DNA from: Lytechinus pictus
Taxonomy: Eukaryota; Echinodermata; Echinoidea; Temnopleuroida; Toxopneustidae
Direction of reading: 5' to 3'
DNA: 64,000 bases
NCBI RefSeq assembly: GCF_037042905.1
Contig: NC_087247.1
Location: 58,799,920 to 58,863,919, forward strand
Both the position numbers and the translations under genes were made by a program. Shown here in pieces: positions 54,600 through 64,000 of this stretch. The notes under the pieces are model-generated. The model did no database searches, had not been told where the DNA came from, and was given only the letters and a program-made list of their open reading frames with translations. The stretch's first letter is position 1. Each line of letters begins with the position of its first letter.

Positions 54600-56811
54600 T
54601 ACCCCCTTCTCACTCACATACACCCACACACACTCAAGCAGCAGTGTATTTGCTGTGATACCTTTTTGTATCCTCAGCGAGGAAGGGGCAACCTTGTATT
54701 GTTTGTTTCCTCTCGTGCACTGCCGAACCACTCTCAAAGCTGACAAAAAGTTTTCTCTGCTCGCTTTCTGTTCACCACATAGATAACACTTGACTTGAAT
54801 ATTGGAATTGCTTGTTATTTTCTAAACTGACTGAAAACTTCATAACTTAAGTACATTGAGAGAGCCAAGAGCTGATTTTATTTAGAGACCTAGACCTGAA
54901 GTGAATAGGAAAACTGGAATATGTAAGATGTAGTTACTTGACTGGACTCAATAACATCTTCTCCAGAGATTTTATATTCTAGGAATAACACCAACCCTCG
55001 AACTTGATTTCAAGGAGGACTCCTAAACAGTGTCACATGGTGAGGTTTAAAGTTTGTTTTTATAAAATTGATGTCTAAGTACAGAGGGGATGTTAATTGA
55101 TAATGATTTTCTAGATTCTATTCTAATTGATCAAGACTAATCCTATTCTTATTTTTTGGTATTGAAATACTGTACATTTACTGATTATGATATCTGCAAA
55201 TGAAGGTAATACCCTAGCAACATGATACTTATTTGATCAGTACTGGAGAGGTTGTCTATTGGAGTATTATACTTATTTTTCAAGAAACCTGTGTTGGCCT
55301 ATAGGCCTATATTGACAAGTCATGTTATTGAGTCAAAGATTTTTATTATGAAAATGTAAATTAAGAGCTTAAAATATTACAGTATTTGCAAAAAAAGAGG
55401 ATGTAGTGTCAATGATGAATTGGCAAGTTTTATACTGATTGTGACTTTTATACATATTTTCAATTTTTTTTCCTTATAAGGGTCCATATAATATTCACAT
55501 ATTGGCTATGAAGGGGTAACGTCGGGGTGCCAGAAGCATTTGAATGTATTGGACAACATCAACACTATTATTATCATGATATTGAAATATTGAAAATTGC
55601 TTAAATGTACAAAGTAATTTGTTTTTAAAAGAAGGTACATGTGATAGTGGTTGAAACTGGTCACCAGGTGTATATATAGCCCCATACATTTGTTTCTGCT
55701 TGTAGTGCACGTAGCATCAAGTTATAATGTTTGTGATTTTGATAACTTAAGCAATTGTCATCTTTGGTGCATTATTATTTTATGAACAACCTTTTATAAT
55801 AACTTGGAGGCAATTTCCTTTACAGCTCTAGACAAGAGCTACCCATTATCTGCCATTTTAAGTGTGCATATATATGGTTATTTGAGAGCTCAAGTAATGT
55901 TCCACTCCTTGTACCGAATATTAAACGCTTATGATTATGGTATGGTAATTTATTTTCTTCAAAGAAAAACAAAAATACAAAATCAATTGATAAAAAGCAA
56001 GAGTGTAAATGGCTGGATAGCCTCCCTGTGTGAAAGTACCATTATAACAACGCTGTTTTACAGGAGGGTCCAGTGATTATTAATTATAAATATCGAAAGA
56101 TATCAAAATATTGAAATATTGAAAATTAGGATTAATATGTATTCATTGATATATTTCTAGCTAAGCCATTCAATATTTTACACCAGTAGTAATATATTCA
56201 GAAGTTTGTTCAATATGTTATTGTAAGATTTCAATAGAAGCATTGATGTACTTTCAAGTGATATTTTTCTCAACTAAACAATTTGGCAGAAGATGCCTTT
56301 ACAAAATTAATATTTTTAAATGGAATCCTGAGCACATAATGGTGACAGCTGGTTTGAATTATCAGACTTGAACAACATCCATCTTCTGTAACCCATCAGG
56401 ATGCATCAAATAATGGTTATGTAAGCCAACAAAAAGGAATTTCCTTTTTCAATCTATTTTTCTAGAACTTCACTGTACAATCTCATTATGTGGCTCTTAA
56501 TTATTATGTGCTAAACTAGGACAACCCCAAAAGGGGTAAAAGTAAAAAGAAGATGATAAGCTGTTCAAAAGACATCAAAGATGCTTAAAAAACAATATAG
56601 ATTATTATCTTTCTGGGCTTGCTTGTGTCACCAAATAATTGATTACAGTCAGAATAAGAATGGAAAAAACAGAAACCATGAGCAAGAGCCTACATCTTTG
56701 GTTTGGTAAACCCACCCCCCCCCCCCCAATAAAAAAATGCATACTTGTCACAATCCATTTATTTACTTGATCATATGAATGTTTGTGCCCTACACTCTAA
56801 ATTTCAGGGAT
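54600..56811. other. Non-coding stretch, nothing recognised
   Basis: An acceptor-like TTTCCTTTACAG near 55815 leads into an immediate stop in the required frame. Other open frames show no motif. Confidence 0.4.
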
Positions 56812-56815
56812 TTAA

Positions 56816-57398
56816 AGGTCAAGTCCACCCCAGGAAAATGCTGATTTGAATAAATAGAGAAAAATCTAACTAGCATAGTGCTGAAAATTTCATCAAAATC
56901 GGATGTAAAATAAGAAAGTTATGACATTTTAAAGTTTTGCTTATTTTTTACAAAACAGTGATATGCACAACTAGGTGAGTCAGTCGATGATGTCCATCAC
57001 TCACTATTTCTTTTGTTTTTTATTGTTTGAATTATACAACATTTCATTTTTTATAGATTTGACAATAAGGACCAACTTGACTGAACCATATAGTATTAAA
57101 CAATGCTAATTCCTCATGTTCAGGGAGGAATTAATCGTTGTATCACTTGAAAATGAGGAAAAAATTAGAATATTTCATATAATAAGATACAAAAGAAATA
57201 GTGAGTGGATGACATCACAGTCTTTTCATTTGCATACCAGCCAGGATGTGTATATAACTGTTTTGTGAAATTAAGCGAAACTTTAAAATGTCATAACTTT
57301 CTTATTTTACATCCGATTTTGATGAAATTTTCAGTGTTATGTTTGTTGGATTTTTCTCTTTATATTCAAATCAACTTTTGTTGGGGTGGACTTGCCCT
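56816..57398. mobile_element. TTAA-flanked palindromic MITE
   Basis: The left end is AGGTCAAGTCCACCCCAGGA; the right end read inward is AGGGCAAGTCCACCCCAACA. TTAA stands at 56812-56815 and 57399-57402. The arms stay similar inward for about 180 bp (AAGAAAGTTATGACATTTTA against its complement, and CTCACTATTTCTTTTGT). TTAA insertion is known for piggyBac and Kolobok groups; which applies is not decided. 583 bp, non-coding. Confidence 0.85.
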
Positions 57399-57402
57399 TT
57401 AA

Positions 57403-58480
57403 TAAATCCAGATTGACTGTGAATAAGGACCAGTCGAACATAGTTCTATAATGTGGAAAACATAAAATTAAAATGTGTTTGGTTGGATTAATTGAAAGGT
57501 TCCACACTGAACTTATTTTTAAGTGTCACTGACACAACGCAATACACCAATTTATTTCTGGGTATTTGGGTCAGTGCCTATTTCAAGAATGATTTACTTT
57601 TCAAGACCAAACTTATATTTTAATTCCATTTTTATTCTTACTAATCATGTAGCCTTGTTGATTATATGATTTATTTCATAAGTTAAATACTAAATAGAAA
57701 GGGATATACTCTTGTGATGCAAGGCATACAAAAATATGCAAATTGAATTGTTTTCAAGCTCTTGTTTGTTGAATAATAATGGTTTTATAAAGTGCTTGCG
57801 AGTATGGCTATAAATTCCTCACTGGACCCCAGAAATTGCTGATAATCCTATAACAAAAGCAGAGAAGGAAGTTAGCTTCTTTCATGCTTCATAGTTTCCT
57901 TGTAACCCATATGGGGTTTTTATTGTTTCTTTCCCCATTCCTTTAAAAAATCATTTGCATGAAAATCTTGAAGTCATGCGGACTATGATAACAATTAAGG
58001 TATGTAAATCAATGTCAATTGAAAAATAATTTTGTTTAAGAATATATATTTTTTCAATTCTCAATAAAATGTAATAGTTTTTGTAAGTAGAATTCAATAA
58101 AAAATGTTATGATTAGAAATTACACTCCTTCACAATCTGTAAAAAACTAGAAATGAATATGTATACAGAGAAATAATTTGAATTTATAAGGAAAATTGAG
58201 ACAATTACATCCTCTCCCTAGGTGCTTGTATGCATCTCTACAATTCATGAACCTGCCTATCATACATGAACAGACATGCTTTTCACGACTGTTTCAAAAA
58301 CAGATTTTGAATTGTCTTTTTTTGGTTACATCATGGACACTGACGAAGAGTGTGACTTACCTTTCATTTTTTAGAGCTACGCTGCTTTTGAAATCTAAGA
58401 TTTTATTTCTATTGCATTTTACTAAACCAATTAAGACCATTTCTATTTTATATGAACGTATATATAAATCTATTTCATGA
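57403..58480. other. Non-coding stretch, nothing recognised
   Basis: AT-rich sequence. A frame at 58196-58480 has hydrophobic content but no domain or supporting splice sites. Confidence 0.4.
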
Positions 58481-58680
58481 AAATTTGACATAAGGGTTAT
58501 CTAGTATCACTGATCATCTTGCCCAAGTTTCAGGTCACATGATCAAGGTCAAATGTCATTTTACATTGATGAACTTTGAATATATTGTGGTATCAACATT
58601 AAAATCTTAACCAAGGGAAAGTTTTAGTGCTGCTACATTAGAAATGCAGGCAAGACTTCCAGAGGCATTCCACTTGTTAT
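58480..58680 (+). repeat. Unit of the DR1-bearing dispersed repeat
   Basis: GTTTCAGGTCACATGATCAA, GGTCAAATGTCATTTTACAT and AACATTAAAATCTTAACCAA match the units at 63.4 kb. Confidence 0.65.
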
Positions 58681-58756
58681 TTCATGAATTCAATCATCTC
58701 CCTGCAAGATATGATTGTTTTATTGTCTCGCCCACAATAGGTGAAGGCGGGACTTA

Positions 58757-59163
58757 AGACGACCGCACACCTTACGATTGGTCTGCGACCCGATTTCAGA
58801 ATAAAATGTAGAATTTGATGCTGATATTGAGACTTGAAATATCTTACTGTGTAATGTTCTAAATCATCGTACGAATACCTATGTTCAAATCTGTGACTAT
58901 GCTATCATCCTTGTTAGAATAAAAGCGAATTTAATATCTAGTCGTAATGACGTCATAGCAGTCGTACGATTGGCTACGATTTGAAACTAATTTGGCCTTT
59001 ACTCTAAAATAAAGGTTTGCAATCTTTCAAAATGGTTATATTAGTATTCTTTCAATTAAGTTTAACCGCAAATAAAATGATATGTTCCATTCACATTTTC
59101 AGAAAATGAGTGCGATTTGTTCCAAAATCGGATCGCGAATAGTCGTAAGGTGTGCGGTGGCAT
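58757..59163. mobile_element. TIR MITE nested in the 58.7-kb element
   Basis: Left ACGACCGCACACCTTACGAT faces right, read inward, GCCACCGCACACCTTACGAC. Both continue to CCGATTT-like sequence. The flanks read TTAAG on the left and TTTAG on the right. A PIF/Harbinger-like origin is possible but not shown. Ends are approximate. Confidence 0.65.
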
Positions 59164-59508
59164 TTAGGGATCCAAATGTCGTCCGTCCGTCGTCCGTCCT
59201 TCACAAACCTTATGACACATAACTCCACAACCTTATGTTACTTTTCAACCAAACTTGGATTGTAGATGGACTTGGGGGACCTACATGATAAACTGCAGTC
59301 GGAGGTCACATGGTAAGGTCAAAGGTCATTTTCAGGTCAACATTAAAGTTTACATGCAAGACTCTCTTATGACACCTAACTCCGCAACCGTAAGACACTT
59401 TTCAACCAAACTTAGATGGTAGATGGACTTGGGGGACCTGCATGTTATGCTGCAGTCAGAGGTCACATGGTATCAAGGTCAAAGGTCATTTTCAGGTCAA
59501 CGTTAAAG

Positions 59509-59884
59509 CAGACCTGCCAACCTGTACGTTTTTGGCATATTTAGTACGCTTTTGCAACCAAAATACGGCAGTACGTTTTTTCTTTAAATAATACGTTCTT
59601 GTAAAAAAAACAAAAATTCATTAAACTTACACAAATATGGTTATTTCAGGTAACTTGTTTTTTTTTCAATTATTTTGTTAAAACCAGGGTGAGATATACA
59701 CATGTTTAAATTTTTATTTTTTTTCATTTGCAAGAGCAGTGCGCATTTTAGCTTGCATGCAGCTTGGGTGCTGCGATGAGCGAGTGCGCCACGCATTTTA
59801 TTATGAAATACACTTTTGGGGGGAAAAATACAGTTTTTTTTATCACAGAATACAGTTTTTCATTCCCAGAGGTTGGCAGGTCTG
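59509..59884. mobile_element. 376-bp TIR element with 6-bp target duplication TTAAAG
   Basis: The termini CAGACCTGCCAACC and GGTTGGCAGGTCTG are exact inverted copies. TTAAAG flanks both sides (59503-59508, 59885-59890). Removing the element restores the tandem unit's GTTAAAGTTTACATGCAAGA. The interior is non-coding with A/T runs. Confidence 0.85.
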
Positions 59885-60179
59885 TTAAAGTTTACATGCA
59901 AGACTCTTATGACACCTAACTCCGCAACCGTAAGTCACTTTTCAACCAAACTTGGATGGTAGATGTACTTAGGCGACCTGCATGTTATGCTGCAGTTGGA
60001 GGTCACATGGTAAGGTCAAAGGTCATTTTCAGGTCAACATTAAAGTTTAAGTACAAGGCTCTTATGACAAGTGTTATTCTATCCCAGTAATTTCACAATG
60101 AAGTTTCGATACAATTCTGTTGCGTGCCCTCGCAAATCACAATACTTCTGGTTATTTTCATGAGTGGGCGAGACACAAA

Positions 60180-63130
60180 ATCGCTTTTGCCTTGTTGTTT
60201 TATGAGCTACCTCTTCTGGGTTTCAACATCAAGCTTACCTTTCATTCTGCACCAATGTATTTTGGATAGAATATTCATGTTCATCATGTACCTTTTCTCT
60301 ATAATACTCTTTCTAAAGTTTTCCTTTAAAATATTTTACAAAGTTAACTTTCCACCCCACAATACTTGCAAACTATATAAGAAACAATTCATACTTTATA
60401 TGATTCTTTGACTAAGAGAAAGAAAAATGGGTTATTGTTATGACTTGTTAATATGAAAGGTATATGAGATGGTATTATCGTGTGATGTTTATGATGGTTT
60501 AGCCAAGCAATAGCTCCCAGTTATAGACTATGAATTAAAATGATTTGAAATAAAACCAGAGTAGCTGTGAAAAGTGGACCAGCCAAACAGATATGTTTTA
60601 ATCATGATGATTTAAATTCATTTTGTGTTTGCTTTAAATTCAAAACCACAAGGTTTAAAATTTATATCTGATGTATCCTGTTCACCTATCACAGCCAGCT
60701 ACTCTGGATTTATTTCAAACCCCTGGAATTTTACATTTAATTTTCTTCTTTACCACCATTACACACTCAATCTCATCTTTTTTGTTTTATAGTATTATTC
60801 TTTATTTTCCTCTGCTATTTATTCATTACATCTTAAAACAATAATATTTACATGCAACATTTATAGCTCTTAATGCAATACTTTTAAGCACTGCATACTA
60901 TCCAGAAAAAGGGGTGTATAATATATACAGCAAAGCTTTGAAATAGTGTAATTTCATATGAAAATGCACCCCTTAACAAGTATTGGCGTGTGAAACCATA
61001 CCCTTAACAAGTATTGGAAACAAAACAATTCTCTCGCACTAGTTCCCTGAATTGACCCCCTAAACAAGTACAGCGATATTTTTATTGTTATGTCACGGAC
61101 GTCGGTTGTCGGCCTACCTTCACCCACATCATTGGGTTTAGTACAGCCCCACATCTCGCCCAAATCGTACTCTAAACATGTAGTGTTGACTCTTGGGGCA
61201 AAAGTACATCCTTAATAAAACATTTTAGTCTTAATTTTGTACACCCTCGCAAATTTGATCCTAAACACGTAGCTTTCCTAGCGAAAATAAATACCCTTTT
61301 TTCATTATTTTAGAGTTTTTGACACCCTTATCACGTTACGTACGTAACGTGCCCTATCTTGAAAAAGACATCTTTTTTACGTGTTTTTTTGGTCGCGCAT
61401 GGTATCCAGTCGTCAATGTAAGTGGCCCCCCCGGGAGTGACTTGAAAATGAATAAGTTGATAGTTTTGGAGACCTTCAATTGCCCCCCCCCCCCCCATTA
61501 AAAATATATAATAAATTCCCAGCCACGGATTGAAATTCTTCATAAATCAAAAATTCACCTGAATAAATTATTTTTTTAATTAAATGTATAATATTTGTAC
61601 AGTATGAAAATAAGCAAAATCATATAACACTGTCTTGGGTCATATATCTTTACATATTGTGTGCTGTGGACATAAACATATTGTCATAAATTGTAATGAG
61701 TTGTAACATATTAAATTGATACTGTATCTATAATCAAATAATCTCTTTACAATTTTTCATTACTTCTCATTTGCAATTGAAACTTATATAAAGTGAAATC
61801 AAGGTGATCTCTACCATTCATGGGCTGTTATATTCATTCATTGTAAATAAAATGATTAAATTTTTATTCTGTTATCATTCCTGATGATTATAAAACCTTG
61901 TTCTGTGTTCAACATAAGCACATTGCTTCTGTGTACTGTAAACATGATCTACTATGCTCATGCATATTAACTAGGGAAATGACCTATTTAATTGAACTCA
62001 ATTTGCTAGTTATCTATTATTAATGAATTATTTCCTCCATACAAGGTGTGCTTCATCTAAAGATCAGTGCCAGCATGACAATACACTATCACATTTAACA
62101 TAAAACACATTTACAATGTGGAAGACAATATAATTACTTATTCCTAGAATACATGCAGAAACAAAGTAAAGAAATTTTAAATCATGTCTTAGATAAAAAA
62201 AATAATGTGATTTATTTCTTCAGTTTATTCTTGATAGGGATGTCTTGCTGTACGACTGCTTCAGAAAATACAATGTATTATATGTACTTGACTTGATTAA
62301 TTATAAGGCAACAAGTTTCAGTTGGAAATTTTGTTTCTTGGCTACCGGTATATATGTCATTTATATCTGATATCTAAATTTGAATTATGATTAACTGGTA
62401 GTTGAGTGGATAGGAAACTAATCCAATAATCTCAGAGTTAGATGAAATAAGGAAATGTATTATATCTATGACAAATATATGAAACTTAATATGAATAAAT
62501 GATTGTACAGTAGCCTACACTCTGCTAAAATTATACAGATTTTTAATAAATTAAGATTGGCTGTGGTAAGTGATCAGTTGACCTCTGGTTTAGATTTGAA
62601 TCCTAAATATTTATATTCAAATAAATTTAGATTCAACACTTTAAGCTTTCAAATCTTCACAGTGTAATCCAGTGTTTTACTATTCATAGCCCATGAATCC
62701 ATGAATTTAGAGTATAAAAACAAAGAACTCCCAAAACCTTCAACTTGAGTTCAATAGAAGTATTGATATTCACGTTTTTTTGACAGTCACTCTTCCATGA
62801 CTATCCTTTCAGTCCAATTTATGTTTTTGAGGAGAGGCTTCTGTGCTCCTCAGAGATTTATTTTGGTGAAGGGCAGGAAATGCCCTTCGGAAATCAGAAG
62901 TTCCCCTCGATGGGGGCCAGACGCTTGTCCGGCGTCCACCATGGCTTGATAGAATATCATCCTTCTTCACCAGCTGTATCATATCTTTAGTATAAAGTAT
63001 AGTTTGATTAAAGGCATAAGACAAAGAAGAAAGCCCTACGTCATCAATATGATTCACATTCATGGATCCAGAATGTAAAATGATATGACGAGATGGAAAT
63101 TCACATTTTGTATGTGTATTATGTTTGGTT
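60180..63130. other. Non-coding stretch with no firm features
   Basis: A minus-strand frame at 62809-63063 (containing VGLSSLSYAFNQTILYTKDM) looks protein-like but has no recognised family and no clear splice sites. A C run occurs near 61480. A short direct repeat (CCCTTAACAAGTATTGG) occurs twice near 60970 and 61000. Confidence 0.4.
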
Positions 63131-63139
63131 GAAGGGTTA

Positions 63140-63395
63140 CACTTCGTAATTCCGAAGATTCTTTATTCCGAAGGTTCGTAATTCCGACACACGTAAATTA
63201 CCAATACCTCGATGTTCGTTTAACCGAAAACAAAAAAGGATTTGTTAATCCAAACATTTGTGGCGATATTCCGAAGGTTCATTAGTCGGAAAAAGAAATT
63301 AGGTTTGTCATTACGAAGGTTCGTTAATCCGAAAACGAAATAAGGTTCGTTATTCCGAAGGTTCGTTAATCCGAAAACGAGATAAGGTTCGTTTT
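63140..63395. repeat. Minisatellite of about 42 bp (TTCCGAAGGTTCGTTAATCC)
   Basis: Units contain TTATTCCGAAGGTTCGTTAA and TCCGAAAACGAAATAAGG in alternation, clean near 63330-63390 and diverged toward the left. Confidence 0.85.
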
Positions 63396-63399
63396 TTGA

Positions 63400-64000
63400 A
63401 ATGACAGCATAACTTAGAAAGTATATGGACCTAGTACATGAAACTTGGACATAAGGTTAATCAAGTATTACTAAACATCCTGCTTGAGTTTCAGGTCACA
63501 TGACCAAGGTCAAAGGTCATTTAGGGTCAATGAACTTAGACCATGTTGGGGGAATCAACATCAAAATCTTAACCTAAGGTTAAGTGTTTGAAATTTCATC
63601 ATAACTTCAAAAGTATATGGACCTAGTTCATGAAACTTGGTCATAAGGGTAATCAAGTATTACCTAACATCCTGCCTGAGTTTCAAGTCACATGACTAAG
63701 GTCAAAGGTCATTTAAGGTCAATGAACTTTGGCCAAGTTGGGGATATTTGTTTAATTACCATCATAAATTCGAAAGTTTATGGATCTGATTCATAAAACT
63801 TGGACATATTAATCAAGTATCACACATCATCCTGTGAGAGTTTCAGGTCACATTGACCAAGGTCAATGAACTTTGGCCAAGTTGGGGATATTTGTTGAAT
63901 TACCATCATAACTTCAAAAGTTTATGGATCTGATTCATAAAACTTGGAGATAAGAGTAATTAAGTATCACTGAACATTCTGTGCGAGTTTCAGGTCTCAT
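63400..64000 (+). repeat. Tandem array of DR1-bearing dispersed repeat, runs off the window
   Basis: AAACTTGG anchors at 63441, 63633, 63796 and 63940 mark units of 192, 163 and 144 bp. Units carry GTTTCAGGTCACATGACCAA then GGTCAAAGGTCATTTAGGGT and ATCATAACTTCAAAAGTATA. Length variation comes from loss of the middle part. Confidence 0.85.

Larger units (their letters stand above)
58724..60175. mobile_element. Element with TGTCTCGCCCAC ends carrying an internal tandem repeat and two insertions
   Basis: TGTCTCGCCCAC at 58724-58735 faces its complement GTGGGCGAGACA at 60164-60175. The body contains a roughly 170-bp tandem unit (GTCCGTCCGTCGTCCG start, ATGACACATAACTCCACAAC, TTTTCAACCAAACTTGGAT, AGGTCAAAGGTCATTTTCAG) in three copies. 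Two other TIR elements are inserted at 58757-59163 and 59509-59884. Confidence 0.6.

Overview
The window is eukaryotic and looks like a marine invertebrate deuterostome, most likely an echinoderm such as a sea urchin. This rests on AT-rich non-coding DNA, short exons with GT-AG introns, many terminal-inverted-repeat (TIR) elements, Ty3/gypsy and BEL/Pao relics, and dispersed arrays rich in AGGTCAAAGGTCA and in CGCGCTTCGCGC. The species call is inference. No rRNA, tRNA, CRISPR array or bacterial operon was seen.

One host gene is clear: an FBXO7 orthologue on the minus strand (start codon at 35420, stop at 21310). I assembled eleven exons by hand. All phases agree and give 553 residues in the family's order: N-terminal ubiquitin-like domain, acidic linker, FP dimerisation domain, F-box, proline-rich tail ending in Arg/Gly. 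Its introns are crowded with repeats. A 55-bp minisatellite beside exon 9 contains that exon's 3' end and its splice donor. Intron 1 holds a nearly perfect 528-bp palindrome with a 9-bp target duplication, a nested fold-back and a 110-bp tandem array.

1-20.8 kb: decayed mobile DNA. It holds a Tc1/mariner-like MITE (1.5 kb), a Cys-rich fragment (5.0 kb), a BEL/Pao integrase C-terminus (5.6 kb), a Ty3/gypsy reverse transcriptase relic behind an LTR-like TATA region (7.0-8.7 kb), a two-exon C-terminal gene fragment (9.4-10.1 kb), a repeated TGTCCCGTACGACA motif (10.4-12.3 kb), a broken transposon-like protein family interrupted by a BEL/Pao relic (12.8-16.3 kb), non-LTR remnants (17.6-19.1 kb) and a SAP-like ORF (minus strand, 19.9-20.4 kb).

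35.4-46.7 kb: no convincing host gene. A roughly 6.4-kb element carries arrays of a short GC-palindromic repeat. Two hAT-like elements with clean 8-bp target duplications are inserted 12 bp apart in it. A 2.7-kb structure with long inverted arms follows.

46.7-64 kb: two candidate exons of an unrecognised Cys-rich gene (48.3 and 54.5 kb), a 156-bp tandem array (52.7-53.6 kb), a TTAA-flanked palindromic MITE (56.8 kb), a three-level nested insertion (58.7-60.2 kb), and arrays of a 42-bp repeat and of AGGTCAAAGGTCA units at the right edge.
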